Positions 1-9,079 of a stretch of DNA of 64,000 nt are shown piece by piece. Source of the DNA: Hypericibacter adhaerens (GTDB lineage Bacteria; Pseudomonadota; Alphaproteobacteria; Dongiales; Dongiaceae); the NCBI RefSeq assembly GCF_008728835.1, contig NZ_CP042582.1, positions 2,383,001 through 2,447,000 of the forward strand, given 5' to 3'. Made by a program: the position numbers and the translations under genes. The notes below the pieces were generated by a model. The model saw nothing but the letters and a program-made list of their open reading frames with translations, had not been told where the DNA came from and did not search any database. Positions within the stretch are counted from its first letter, which is position 1, and each line of letters opens with the position of its first letter.

Positions 1-249
1 GTAGTCCGCCGGCGGCGCCGTTTCGACCGAATGATCGGGGGTAATGGCGATGCCGCTGGAGGCGGTGACCGCGTGCTCGCCGCTGGCGACGATCGACCAT
101 GCGTAATGCGGCTGGCCCAGAAGCGTATTGGCCGCGCGCAACGGCTCGATCACCGCGCTGAAAGCCATCATCGGGAAGCGTGGGAAGATGAGGATGGCGA
201 AGCGCCGGACGGTCGGGCTTTCCCGGGTGGCATTGCCGGCGGCTTTCAT
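1..249 (-). CDS. GlxA-family transcriptional regulator, N-terminal fragment cut by window edge
   Basis: Reading the minus strand from ATG at 249 gives 83 codons open to the window edge. After a short leader the protein reads FAILIFPRFPMMAFSAVIEP, then LRAANTLLG and a tryptophan-containing strand followed by VTASSGIAI. This is the start of the DJ-1/PfpI-like domain of GlxA-type regulators, which normally continue into a C-terminal AraC helix-turn-helix. The family often controls amine or amino-acid catabolism genes, but the DNA-binding half and the target are outside the window. It is transcribed divergently from gyrA. The assignment rests on the first ~80 residues only. Confidence 0.75.
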   Translation of the reverse strand, partial: MKAAGNATRESPTVRRFAILIFPRFPMMAFSAVIEPLRAANTLLGQPHYAWSIVASGEHAVTASSGIAITPDHSVETAPPADY

Positions 250-367
250 GGGGTGGTGATTCCTCGGTCTCGGCGCTCTCAATCATGTCCGCCGGATCGC
301 CGGCGCGATGCAAGCCTCCCGCCGTCGAAACGGCGATTTTTGCGGCTTTCCCGGACCCTTCCCGGCA

Positions 368-396
368 TTGTTCGCAACTGCAAAATCTGCTACAAA
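368..396 (+). promoter_or_regulatory. candidate sigma-70-type promoter of gyrA
   Basis: TTGTTC at 368-373 and TACAAA at 391-396 are separated by 17 bases, the standard -35/-10 spacing. They lie about 64 bases before the TTG start of gyrA, in a locally A/T-richer stretch. This is pattern recognition only. Confidence 0.4.
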
Positions 397-459
397 ACGG
401 GGTCCAGACTCGGGCCTTCGACCCGCCCGATAACACGCTGATTTTTCAGGCTAAATCCG

Positions 460-3318
460 TTGACCCAACCGCCTGCTTCCGAGCCGCTCGACATCACGCC
501 CGTGACGATCGAGGAGGAGATGAAACGCTCCTACCTCGAATACGCCATGAGCGTGATCGTGGCGCGTGCGCTGCCCGACGTTCGCGACGGCCTGAAGCCC
601 GTCCACCGCCGCATCCTCTATGCGATGAAGGAGGGCGGCTACGACTTCAATAGGCCCTTCCGCAAGTCGGCGCGCATCGTCGGCGAGGTCATGGGTAAAT
701 ACCATCCCCATGGCGACGCGGCGATCTACGACGCGATGGTGCGCATGGCGCAGGATTTCTCCATGCGCCTGCCGCTCATCGACTCCCAGGGCAATTTCGG
801 CTCGATGGACGGCGATCCGCCGGCGGCCATGCGCTACACCGAGGCGCGGCTCGCCCGCGCGGCCTCGGCCTTGCTCGACGACATCGACAAGGAGACGGTG
901 CCGTTCCAGCCCAACTATGACGGGGCCGAGCTCGAGCCGTCGGTCCTGCCGGCGCGCTTCCCCAATCTCCTGATCAACGGCGCCAACGGCATCGCCGTCG
1001 GCATGGCCACCAACATCCCGCCCCACAATCTGGGCGAGGTGGTGGATGGCTGCATCGCCTATATCGACAATCCCGCGATCGCGATCGAGGACCTGATCGC
1101 CCATATCCCGGGTCCCGATTTCCCGACCGGCGGCGTCATCCTCGGCAAGTCCGGCATCCGCGAGGCCTTCCATCTCGGTCGCGGCTCGATCCAGGTCCGT
1201 GCGCGCAGCCATGTCGAGGAGATCCGCAAGGACCGCGAGGCGATCGTGGTCAGCGAGATCCCCTACCAGGTCAACAAGTCGCGCCTGCTCGAGCGCATCG
1301 CCGAATGCGTGCGCGAGAAGATCATCGAGGGCATCGCCGACCTGCGCGACGAGAGCGACCGCGACGGCGTGCGCGTGGTGATCGAGCTGAAGCGCGACGC
1401 GATGGCGGAGGTGGTGCTGAACCAGCTCTATCGCCACACGCCGCTGCAGACCAGCTTCGGCGTCAACATGCTGGCCATCAATGGCGGCCGGCCCGAGCTC
1501 CTCAACCTCAAGCAGATCATCGCCGCCTTCGTGACCTTCCGCGAGGAGGTCATCACCAAGCGGGCGGTGTTCGATCTGCGCAAGACGCGCGAGCGCGCCC
1601 ATATCCTGGTGGGCCTCGCCATCGCGGTCGCCAATATCGACGAGGTGATCGACCTTATCCGCAAGGCGCCCGACCCGAACACCGCGCGCGACCGGTTGAT
1701 GGCGCGGGCCTGGCCGGCCCAGGACGTGGCGCCGCTGATCAGGCTGATCGACGAGCCGGGCCGCACCGTGGCCGAGGACGGCACCTATCGCCTCTCCGAG
1801 GAGCAGGCCAAGGCGATCCTGGAACTCCGGCTGCAGCGCCTGACCGGCCTCGAGCGCGAGAAGATCGCCGACGAGATCAAGGAAATCGCCGCCCAGATCG
1901 TCGATCTGCTGGATATCCTCGGATCGCGCGCCCGGCGCCTGACCATCCTGCGCACCGAGCTCCTGGAGATGAAGGCGCAGTTCGCCACCCCGCGCCGCAC
2001 CACCCTCGAGGAGCTCGAGTTCGAGCAGGATGTCGAGGACCTGATCCAGCGCGAGGACATGGTGGTGACCGTCACCCATGGCGGCTACATCAAGCGCGTG
2101 CCGCTCTCGGCCTTCCGCGCCCAGCGGCGCGGCGGCAAGGGGCGGGCCGCCATGGCGACGCGCGACGAGGATTTCGTCACCCAGCTCTTCGTCGCCGACA
2201 CCCACACGCCCATGCTGCTCTTCTCGACCCGCGGCATGGTCTACAAGACCAAGGTCTACAAGCTGCCCCTGGGCACGCCCCAGGCGCGCGGCCGGGCGCT
2301 GGTGAACCTGCTGCCGCTCGAGGAAGGCGAGACCATCTCGACGGTCATGCCGCTGCCCGAGGACGAGGCGCGCTGGAGCGACATGTTCGTCATGTTCGCC
2401 ACCTCCAGCGGTTACGTCCGTCGCAACCGCCTCTCCGATTTCACCAGCGTCATGGCCAACGGCAAGATCGCCATGAAGCTGGAGGAGCCGGGCGAGCTTC
2501 TGATCGGCGTCCAGACCTGCGCCGAGACCGACGACGTGCTGCTGGCCGGCCGCGGCGGCCGCTCGATCCGTTTTGCCGTCGCCGACGTGCGCGTCTTCAC
2601 CGGCCGCACCTCGACCGGCGTGCGCGGCATCAAGCTGGGCGAGGGCGATCGCGTCGTCTCCATGTCGATCCTGGGCCATGTGGAGGCCGATACGGCCGAG
2701 CGCGAGGCCTATCTGCGCTGGTCCAACGCCCGCCGCCGCCAGCCGGGCGAGGAGCCCGAGAACGGCGCGGCGGAAGCCGCCGCGCCCGAGGCCGTCGCCG
2801 AGGAAGGCGAGGCGGCGCCGGGTGCCGCCGAGGCGATCGAGCTCAGCGCCGACCGGCTGCAGGCGATGGAGGCGGCCGAGGAGTTCATCCTCACCATCAC
2901 CGAGAAGGGCTACGGCAAGCGCAGCTCGGCCTACGAGTACCGCATCACGGGCCGCGGCGGGCAGGGCATCGTCAACATCGCCGTGGGCGAGCGCAACGGC
3001 CCCGTGGCCGCGACCTTCCCGGTGGGGCATGGCGACCAGATCATGCTGGTGACCGATCGCGGCCAGCTCATCCGCTGCCCCGTGGGCGACATCCGCATCG
3101 CCGGGCGCAACACCCAGGGCGTGATCGTGTTCAAGGTCTCGGACGGCGAGCGCGTCGTCTCGGTCACGCGGCTGGGCGAGCTGGGCGACAGCGCGGAGGG
3201 CGGGCCCGACGGGGCCGGCAGCAACGGCGTGGACGAAGCGCCGGCGGGCGACGGGATCGGCGGCGAAGCCGATGGGGATGCCGGAGCCGGGGAAACCGGT
3301 CCGGCGATCAAGGAATAA
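460..3318 (+). CDS. gyrA: DNA gyrase subunit A
   Basis: ATP-dependent type II topoisomerase subunit that cleaves and rejoins DNA to introduce negative supercoils, acting as A2B2 with GyrB. The 952-residue product starts at TTG (460). The breakage-reunion domain is complete: quinolone-pocket segment [11 protein letters not shown] at 81-91 and catalytic Tyr126 in [10 protein letters not shown]. The GyrA-box QRRGGKGR opens the C-terminal beta-pinwheel. A proline/alanine/glutamate-rich insert (about residues 747-810) interrupts the pinwheel, making the protein longer than the roughly 875 residues of E. coli GyrA. The residue equivalent to E. coli Ser83 is Ala87, while the Asp87 equivalent (Asp91) is kept. 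coaD follows closely. Confidence 0.98.
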   Translation: MTQPPASEPLDITPVTIEEEMKRSYLEYAMSVIVARALPDVRDGLKPVHRRILYAMKEGGYDFNRPFRKSARIVGEVMGKYHPHGDAAIYDAMVRMAQDFSMRLPLIDSQGNFGSMDGDPPAAMRYTEARLARAASALLDDIDKETVPFQPNYDGAELEPSVLPARFPNLLINGANGIAVGMATNIPPHNLGEVVDGCIAYIDNPAIAIEDLIAHIPGPDFPTGGVILGKSGIREAFHLGRGSIQVRARSHVEEIRKDREAIVVSEIPYQVNKSRLLERIAECVREKIIEGIADLRDESDRDGVRVVIELKRDAMAEVVLNQLYRHTPLQTSFGVNMLAINGGRPELLNLKQIIAAFVTFREEVITKRAVFDLRKTRERAHILVGLAIAVANIDEVIDLIRKAPDPNTARDRLMARAWPAQDVAPLIRLIDEPGRTVAEDGTYRLSEEQAKAILELRLQRLTGLEREKIADEIKEIAAQIVDLLDILGSRARRLTILRTELLEMKAQFATPRRTTLEELEFEQDVEDLIQREDMVVTVTHGGYIKRVPLSAFRAQRRGGKGRAAMATRDEDFVTQLFVADTHTPMLLFSTRGMVYKTKVYKLPLGTPQARGRALVNLLPLEEGETISTVMPLPEDEARWSDMFVMFATSSGYVRRNRLSDFTSVMANGKIAMKLEEPGELLIGVQTCAETDDVLLAGRGGRSIRFAVADVRVFTGRTSTGVRGIKLGEGDRVVSMSILGHVEADTAEREAYLRWSNARRRQPGEEPENGAAEAAAPEAVAEEGEAAPGAAEAIELSADRLQAMEAAEEFILTITEKGYGKRSSAYEYRITGRGGQGIVNIAVGERNGPVAATFPVGHGDQIMLVTDRGQLIRCPVGDIRIAGRNTQGVIVFKVSDGERVVSVTRLGELGDSAEGGPDGAGSNGVDEAPAGDGIGGEADGDAGAGETGPAIKE

Positions 3319-3355
3319 CGGCCGGCAACGACCGGCCGGGCAGGGGAGCGGGGCG

Positions 3356-3937
3356 ATGCCCAAGACCAGGATTGCAGTCTATCCAGGCACCTTCGACCCG
3401 ATCACCAACGGCCATCTCGACATCATCCGGCGCGCGGCGCGGCTGGTCGACCGGCTGGTGATCGGCGTCTCGGTCAATGCGGGCAAGGGACCGCTGCTGT
3501 CGCTGGACGACCGGGTGCGGCTGGTCCAGGGCGAGCTCGTGGCGCTCGACAACGGCATGCCCGACTATGTCGAGGTGGTGCCCTTCAACTGCCTGCTGAT
3601 GGATTTCGCCATGCAGGTGGGGGCGAGCTCGATCATCCGCGGCCTGCGCGCCGTGTCGGATTTCGAGTACGAGTTCCAGATGGCCGGCATGAACGCCCGG
3701 CTCAATCCCGACATCGAGACCGTGTTCCTCATGGCCTCGGACCGCCACCAGTTCATCTCCTCGCGCTTCGTGAAGGAGATCGGCCGGTTTGGCGGCGATA
3801 TCCGCCATTTCGTGAGCCCGCGCGTGGCCGACTATCTCGAGACGCAGCTGGGATTCGGCAACGGCAAGAAGAAGCGCGGGGCGCGCGTCAAGGCCGCCGC
3901 GGCCGGCCCTGCGAAAAAGGCCCGAAAACCGAAATAA
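3356..3937 (+). CDS. coaD: phosphopantetheine adenylyltransferase
   Basis: Transfers AMP from ATP to 4'-phosphopantetheine to make dephospho-CoA, the penultimate step of coenzyme A synthesis. The 193-residue product opens with RIAVYPGTFDPITNGHLDII, which contains the nucleotidyltransferase T/HxGH signature, and later has ISSRFVKEIGRFGGDI, the family's ISSTxVRE-type motif. The frame is open further upstream, but the ATG at 3356 is preceded by AGGGGAG and starts exactly where the family begins. A basic Lys/Ala-rich tail of about 30 residues follows the catalytic core. It lies 37 bases after gyrA and could be cotranscribed with it. Confidence 0.95.
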   Translation: MPKTRIAVYPGTFDPITNGHLDIIRRAARLVDRLVIGVSVNAGKGPLLSLDDRVRLVQGELVALDNGMPDYVEVVPFNCLLMDFAMQVGASSIIRGLRAVSDFEYEFQMAGMNARLNPDIETVFLMASDRHQFISSRFVKEIGRFGGDIRHFVSPRVADYLETQLGFGNGKKKRGARVKAAAAGPAKKARKPK

Positions 3938-4043
3938 TCCCGCGCTTTTGCGCATCGCCCTGGCGGGCCTGCCCGCGCCGAACGGCGCGCTTGCATTCCC
4001 GCCATGTCATGCGCTACATGGCGCCGCCACCATCGCCCTCGGC

Positions 4044-4118
4044 GAGCCCGTAGCTCAGGGGTAGAGCATCTGACTTTTAATCAGAGGGTCGCGGGTTCGA
4101 TCCCCGCCGGGCTCACCA
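4044..4118 (+). tRNA. tRNA-Lys (anticodon TTT)
   Basis: A full cloverleaf can be drawn. Acceptor GAGCCCG (4044-4050) pairs with CGGGCTC (4108-4114), followed by discriminator A and an encoded CCA (4116-4118). The D-arm is GCTC...GAGC. The anticodon stem TCTGA/TCAGA encloses loop CTTTTAA with anticodon TTT at 4076-4078. The T-arm is GCGGG-TTCGATC-CCCGC. The gene is followed directly by an A/T-rich, foreign-looking gene. Confidence 0.97.
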
Positions 4119-4175
4119 ACCAATCAGATATTTGGCGCTACAGCCGATTTTTGTCGCGCACGGCGGGGGCATAAT

Positions 4176-4787
4176 GTGAAAGAAGATCTGCCTGAGTTGC
4201 GGTCCTACCGAGATGTAGTTGAGCATTACTTGGCCAACCACAAAGAAGGCGTCGAACGACAGCTAAAGTGGTTTGGGCAGAGTCCGAAGACTCTCGGTGA
4301 CGCTATAGGACGCGCCTGCCACAGCCGTATCCCCAGCGGTCGAGGTGGAGGCACGAAGAAGCACTCGCACCAAAGTCTAGTGCCGCCCGGCGTTCTAGAA
4401 AAAGCAGCACACAAACTCGCTGAACATACTCAGTCGCTTAAGCGAGCCGCAGACTTTTCATCGGTCTTTGCGACGGTGAATAGCGCCATCAGACCTATTC
4501 ACGGAATTGGTGAGATGGCTGTTTACGATATTTCGCATCGAGTGGGCGCCTTCCTTGGGTTTGAGCCAGACACAATCTATCTGCACAGGGGCACGCGCGC
4601 GGGAGCACGAATGCTCGGCATGTCCGTAACGAGACGGCAATCTATCGCCGTCAGCGAGCTTCCCTCGGAATTTCACGCATTAACGGCGGCACAATGCGAG
4701 GATGTGTTGTGTATTTACCGCATGGCCTTAAGCCGGATTAGAGCTGGGCTGGCCGCCAAACCAACGAAGCGTCGTTTGTGTTCCTAG
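4176..4787 (+). CDS. protein of unknown function with a helix-hairpin-helix-like motif, probably acquired
   Basis: 203 residues from a GTG start. I do not recognise a named family. The N-terminal half is charged and contains a Gly/His/Lys stretch (SGRGGGTKKHSHQS). The middle reads IRPIHGIGEMAVYDISHRVG, which fits a helix-hairpin-helix turn (hGxGxxxAxxIxxxhG), followed by LHRGTRAGARMLG. No signal peptide or membrane segment is visible. Base use is clearly richer in A/T than neighbouring genes, including many codons the neighbours avoid, and the gene lies 57 bases after a tRNA, a common integration site. No integrase or clear attachment repeat accompanies it. DNA binding is possible but unproven. 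Confidence 0.7.
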   Translation: MKEDLPELRSYRDVVEHYLANHKEGVERQLKWFGQSPKTLGDAIGRACHSRIPSGRGGGTKKHSHQSLVPPGVLEKAAHKLAEHTQSLKRAADFSSVFATVNSAIRPIHGIGEMAVYDISHRVGAFLGFEPDTIYLHRGTRAGARMLGMSVTRRQSIAVSELPSEFHALTAAQCEDVLCIYRMALSRIRAGLAAKPTKRRLCS

Positions 4788-4859
4788 TGTTCGGCTTCCT
4801 TTCGGAGGCACAAGCTCACCGAATTGAAGCTTAGAGATTTTGCACATCGAACTGGCGCG

Positions 4860-5732
4860 CTAAACTGGCTTCTCCCCCTTGATCGTCACGCGGTTCCCCG
4901 CGCGCGTGTGCGGCCAGTAGTCCCAGAGCGCCCGATGCTGGGTGCAGCGGTTGTCCCAGAAGGCGACCGAGTTGGGCTGCCAGCGGAAGCGGCACTGGAA
5001 CAGCGGATTCTCCATGTGCTCGTAGAGATAGCGCAGGATCCCGTCGCTCTCGTCGACGGGGATGCCGCGGATGCGCGTGGTGAAGCCGCGATTGACATAG
5101 AGCGCCTTCTTGCCCGTCACCGGGTGGGTGCGGATCACCGGATGCTCGGCCTTGGGATAGCTGGGCTTGTCGGCCACGCCGAAATTGTCGAACAGGCCGC
5201 GATAGACATGCTCGCCGTCATGGATCGCGGTGAGGCCGGCGAGATAGGTCTTCATGCGCTCCGACAGCGCGTCATAAGCGGCATACATGCTGGCGAAGAG
5301 CGTGTCGCCGCCCTGGGCCGGGCATTGCTTGATATGGAGGATCGTGCCCATCGGCGGCTCGGGGTCGCAGGAGACGTCCGTGTGCCAGCCCTCGCCATTG
5401 GCGCGCGGGCTGTCCTTGTCGGCATAGATCGTCATCAGCTCGGGGATGCCCGGCGCGTGCGGGGCCGCGGGATGGCGATGGAGCTCGCCGAAGCGCCGGC
5501 CGAAGGCCAGGTGCTGCTCGGGCGAGAAGCTCTGGTCGCGGAAGAAGATGACGAGGTTCTCCGCGAGCGCCCGGTGGATCTCGTCGAACTGCCGGTTCGA
5601 GACCGCGGCCAGGTCGACGCCGCCGATCTCGGCGCCGATGAGCGGCGTCAGCTTCTCGACCGTGATGGTCTCGTAAGGCGTGCCTTCCGGGGCCTGGTGG
5701 CGGATGCGCGGCCCTTCCTTGGCGTTCAGCAT
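4860..5732 (-). CDS. TauD/TfdA-family Fe(II)/2-oxoglutarate dioxygenase
   Basis: 290-residue cytoplasmic enzyme of the taurine-dioxygenase superfamily, which couples 2-oxoglutarate decarboxylation to substrate hydroxylation, often releasing sulfite from sulfonates. Iron ligands are His117 and Asp119 (GEGWHTDVS) and His267 (CTQHRALWDYW). Arg278 or Arg282-region residues in WPHTRAGNRVTI would bind 2-oxoglutarate. Length is normal for the family. It starts 21 bases after the stop of the thiol dioxygenase gene on the same strand, so the two form an operon. The exact substrate (taurine, another sulfonate or an unrelated acid) cannot be read from the sequence. Confidence 0.9.
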   Translation of the reverse strand: MLNAKEGPRIRHQAPEGTPYETITVEKLTPLIGAEIGGVDLAAVSNRQFDEIHRALAENLVIFFRDQSFSPEQHLAFGRRFGELHRHPAAPHAPGIPELMTIYADKDSPRANGEGWHTDVSCDPEPPMGTILHIKQCPAQGGDTLFASMYAAYDALSERMKTYLAGLTAIHDGEHVYRGLFDNFGVADKPSYPKAEHPVIRTHPVTGKKALYVNRGFTTRIRGIPVDESDGILRYLYEHMENPLFQCRFRWQPNSVAFWDNRCTQHRALWDYWPHTRAGNRVTIKGEKPV

Positions 5733-5753
5733 GATGTTCCGTCCCGGCCGCCC

Positions 5754-6323
5754 TCAGCGGCTCTCATGGTGGGGCACGTCGACCAGGCGCCGCGTGCCGG
5801 CCTCCACATCATAGATATGGAAGCTGTTCATGTTGCGGCCATAGAGATGGAGGCTGATGCAGGTCTCGCGGGTCCGGGCCACGCCGGTCATGTGGATATG
5901 GTCGGGGTTCGGCACGAAGCTCGAGACCGAGCCCGGGTTGAGCAGGATGACGCCGCCCCGCTTGAGGCGGATGCCGCTGTCGGCCGCGATGTCGCCGGTC
6001 GCCGACATGTAGCTGCGCTCCTCGAGCAGGCCCTGGACCACGCCGACCACGCCCCAGCAGCCATGATCGTGGACGGGCGTCCATTGCCCGGGCAGCCAGA
6101 CCAGGGCGAAGAGGGAAAGATTGCCGCTGGGCGCGATATGGATCGCGTTGCGCGCATAATGCTCCGCCTCGGGGCGCTTGTGGTCTTCCGTCAGGAACTC
6201 GTCGGCGCGGGTCGCCAGCTTCTGCATCAGGGGGGCGATGGTCGTCACCCGGTCCGCCGTCTTCTCCTTGGCGGCGACGATGGATTCGCATTGCGCGATG
6301 AACGCCGCCAAGGCCTCGTGCAT
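5754..6323 (-). CDS. cysteine / 3-mercaptopropionate dioxygenase-type thiol dioxygenase
   Basis: 189-residue cupin. Family members use non-haem iron and O2 to oxidise a small thiol to its sulfinic acid. The cupin motif PVHDHGCWGVVGVVQG supplies His85 and His87. The third ligand is His142 or His144 in NPDHIHM. Tyr161 in SLHLYG matches the conserved active-site tyrosine. The N-terminal helical part (1-60) and overall length fit bacterial CDO/MDO proteins. It is the first gene of a two-gene operon with a TauD-like dioxygenase, which suggests a path from thiol to sulfinate or sulfonate and on to sulfite. Cysteine versus 3-mercaptopropionate specificity is not decided here. Confidence 0.87.
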   Translation of the reverse strand: MHEALAAFIAQCESIVAAKEKTADRVTTIAPLMQKLATRADEFLTEDHKRPEAEHYARNAIHIAPSGNLSLFALVWLPGQWTPVHDHGCWGVVGVVQGLLEERSYMSATGDIAADSGIRLKRGGVILLNPGSVSSFVPNPDHIHMTGVARTRETCISLHLYGRNMNSFHIYDVEAGTRRLVDVPHHESR

Positions 6324-6498
6324 GTTCCGGCTCTCCCTTGCGAACGGCGTCCCCTCCCGGGGGGACCGCCGCCGGGGCAGAGGCTAGCGCGAGCCCTGGC
6401 GCCCGGCGACAGCTAAAATCCGGGGTCCGAGGCTTGCCCCCGGGCGGGCGGAAGGCTCGCTGCCAGAGCGGACGGCCGAAGACGGTGCCGAGCGGACG

Positions 6499-8871
6499 CT
6501 AGCGCGGCGTATCGCCGAGGGCGGCGCGGATCTCCGCCGCCAGATGCTGGCGGCTATAGGGCTTCTGCAGCAGGCGCACGGCGCCGGTATCGCGTTCGCG
6601 CGCCAGCACGTGATTGTCGCTGTAGCCCGAGGTGAAGAGAGCCCGAAGGCCGGGCTTGCGGCGGCGCATCTGCTCGAGGAGCTCGGGCCCCAGCATGCCG
6701 CCCGGGAGCATCACGTCGGTGAAGAGCAGGTCGAAGGACTGGCCCGCATCGACCAGCGCCAGGGCGGCCGCGGCATCGCGCGCCTCGACGATCCGATAAC
6801 CGAAGCCGCGCAGCTGCTCGACCACATAGCTGCGCACCAGCTCGTCATCCTCGACCACGAGGACGGTCTCGTCGCCGCCGAGGGGGGCCTGTGCCTCCGG
6901 TTTCGCCTCCGCCTCCGGGGTGCCGGGCGAGCGGGGCAGATAGAGGCTGATCCGGCAGCCGCGGCCGGGCGCGCTGTCGATCTCGAGATGGCCGCCCGAC
7001 TGCTTCACGAAGCCGTAGACCATGCTCAGCCCCAGCCCCGAGCCCTTGCCGACCCCCTTGGTGGTGAAGAAGGGCTGCACCGCCTGGGCGCGGACCTCGG
7101 GCGTCATGCCGACGCCGGTGTCGGCGACGGTCAGCCGCACATAGGCGCCGGGCTTCATGTCCGGATCGGGCGACGGGTTGCGCTCGTCGAAGACGGTGTT
7201 GGCAGTCTCGATCGTGAGGATGCCGCCGTCGGGCATCGCGTCGCGCGCGTTGATCGCCAGGTTGAGGATCGAATCCTCGAGCTGGCCGGTATCGACGATG
7301 GCGGGCCACAGCCCGTCGGCGAGCTTCAGCTCGACCGCGATGTTGGCGCTGAGCGAGGGGCGCAGCATCTGGCTCACGCGCATGACCAACTCGTTCGGCG
7401 CGATCTCGGCGGGGTTGAGGGTCTGCTGGCGCGAGAACGCCACCATCCGGTGCACCAGCTCGGCGCCGCGCTCGGCTGCCTGGAGCGCGTTCCTCGAGAG
7501 GCGCTTGACGTTCTCCGTGTTCTGGGGATTGACCCCGATCAGGTCGAGATTGCCGATCACGACCGTCAGCAGATTGTTGAAATCGTGGGCGATGCCGCCG
7601 GCGAGCGTGCCGATCACCTCGAGCCGCTGGACTTGGCGCAGCTTCTCCTCGAGGGCCCGGCGGTCCTCGATATCGATGAGGACGCCGACATGGCCGAGAT
7701 AGGCGCCATCGGCCGAGAAGCGCGGCACGAGCGTGTCGAGGAACCAGCGATAGCTGCCGTCGGCGCCGCGCAGCCGGTATTCGTCGGTCATGTGGGCGCG
7801 CGACGCCAGCATCTGCCGCTCGACCTCGAGCGACTTGGCGCGGTCCTCGGGATGGATGCTCTCCGCGAAGCCATGGCCCAGCTCTTCCTCGACCGGCCGG
7901 CCGGTATAGGCGGACCACTGCCTGTTGAGGAAGATGCATTCGCCCGTCTCGTCGCACATCCAGATCAGGGCGGGAAGATTGTCGGCGAGGCTGCGGAAAC
8001 GGCCTTCGCTCTCCTGCAGCGCCGCCTGCATCTGCTTGAGCTCGCTGATGTCGAGGCCGATCGAGACCACATACTTCACCTTGCCGGCGGCATCGTGGAT
8101 GGGCGCGCGCGAGGTGAGCCAGGAGCTGGTGAAGCCGCGCGGATCGCGATAGTCCGTGCGGTGGAAGCGATGCGGCCGCCCCGACAGGATGACCTGGCGG
8201 TCGGCTTCGAGCACATGCCGGACATAGCCTTCGTCATAGAGCTCGTCGAGGGTGCGGCCCGGGAACCAGTCGACGGGGCGGCCGTGGAACTTCGCCAGCT
8301 CGGCATTGGCGAAGACATAGCGCCCTTGCGTATCGCGAACCGAGATCGTCGCCGGCATGGAATCGATGATCTCGCGCAGCAGGGCGCGGCTGTCGGCCAG
8401 CGCGGCTTCCGCCTGCCGCTGCTCCGTCACGTCCTGGATCGTGCCCAGGATGTAGCGCACGCCATCCTCCGCGACGACGCCTTCCACGAGCTCGTTGACA
8501 TGGCGGATCTCGCCGTCGGGGCGGACGATGCGGTAGCTGTTGTCGTAATAGGCCGGCGTCGTTCCGCTCGCCGGCCGGTCGGCGACCATCGCCGTGTATT
8601 GCGCCGACATCCGCAGGCAGGCGGCGCGATCCTCGGGATGGACGACCTGCTCGATGAAATGGGCGTCGGTCGCGTCGAGCGCATCGGGAGGGCGGCCCAG
8701 GATCTCGGCCGCGGCGGTGCCGTAGCGGGTGAGGACCTTGACGCTGCCGTCGGGCTCGGTCGTGACCGTAGAGACCCAATGGCCGAGCCTGGCCATCCGA
8801 TGCGCCCGGCGCAGGAAGGCTTCGCTCTCGCGCAGGAGCGCATCGGCCCGGTTGTTCTTAACGCTTTCCAT
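6499..8871 (-). CDS. soluble multi-PAS hybrid sensor histidine kinase
   Basis: 790 residues with no membrane segment. There are three PAS/PAC units (about 15-150, 160-285 and 290-410), of which the later ones carry clear PAC endings. The dimerisation helix contains GGIAHDFNNLLTVVIGN with phosphoacceptor His429, of the class with F after HD found in HWE-like and PAS hybrid kinases. An ATP-binding domain follows, with NARDAMPDGG, DTGVGM and GKGSGLGLSMVYGF. A C-terminal receiver (about 670-785) has VVEDDE, Asp719 in LLFTDVMLPGG and Lys in LLQKPY. It is a cytoplasmic sensor of unknown input. No output regulator is adjacent. Confidence 0.92.
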   Translation of the reverse strand: MESVKNNRADALLRESEAFLRRAHRMARLGHWVSTVTTEPDGSVKVLTRYGTAAAEILGRPPDALDATDAHFIEQVVHPEDRAACLRMSAQYTAMVADRPASGTTPAYYDNSYRIVRPDGEIRHVNELVEGVVAEDGVRYILGTIQDVTEQRQAEAALADSRALLREIIDSMPATISVRDTQGRYVFANAELAKFHGRPVDWFPGRTLDELYDEGYVRHVLEADRQVILSGRPHRFHRTDYRDPRGFTSSWLTSRAPIHDAAGKVKYVVSIGLDISELKQMQAALQESEGRFRSLADNLPALIWMCDETGECIFLNRQWSAYTGRPVEEELGHGFAESIHPEDRAKSLEVERQMLASRAHMTDEYRLRGADGSYRWFLDTLVPRFSADGAYLGHVGVLIDIEDRRALEEKLRQVQRLEVIGTLAGGIAHDFNNLLTVVIGNLDLIGVNPQNTENVKRLSRNALQAAERGAELVHRMVAFSRQQTLNPAEIAPNELVMRVSQMLRPSLSANIAVELKLADGLWPAIVDTGQLEDSILNLAINARDAMPDGGILTIETANTVFDERNPSPDPDMKPGAYVRLTVADTGVGMTPEVRAQAVQPFFTTKGVGKGSGLGLSMVYGFVKQSGGHLEIDSAPGRGCRISLYLPRSPGTPEAEAKPEAQAPLGGDETVLVVEDDELVRSYVVEQLRGFGYRIVEARDAAAALALVDAGQSFDLLFTDVMLPGGMLGPELLEQMRRRKPGLRALFTSGYSDNHVLARERDTGAVRLLQKPYSRQHLAAEIRAALGDTPR

Positions 8872-9033
8872 CCCTGTATCCGGATCTGCTTCGGGGCATG
8901 GGACGCCTCGTGCAGGCTATCTTTCGGTGGTTACCGAATCATCCAATAGCCTTGCGGTCCGGGTCAATGACCGGCCCGTTATTGACCGGATGCTTAGGAT
9001 TACGGCGCTGTCAGGGGCGGGCCCCAAGGGGGT

Positions 9034-9071
9034 GGCGCCGGGGGCCGCGGTCGACGGCCGCGCCCGGCGCC
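9034..9071 (-). terminator. GC-rich hairpin after the secreted barrel-protein gene
   Basis: GGCGCCGGG (9034-9042) pairs with CCCGGCGCC (9063-9071), and the inner bases GGCCG/CGGCC extend the stem. It lies just beyond the stop of the gene at 9080-9532 on the minus strand. There is no strong T-run, so termination activity is uncertain. Confidence 0.45.
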
Positions 9072-9079
9072 GGACCCGA

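Noticed and set aside
451..3363. Full-length open frame antisense to gyrA
   Set aside because: gyrA is certain; the antisense product has His/Arg/Asp-rich composition and no recognisable motif. Same reasoning applies to the frames antisense to mfd, recG, rpfC and the S33 hydrolase.
4114..4820. Possible attachment repeat: GCTCACC at the tRNA-Lys 3' end and again at 4814-4820
   Set aside because: Only seven bases match, the flanks differ and no integrase is near, so it cannot be separated from chance.
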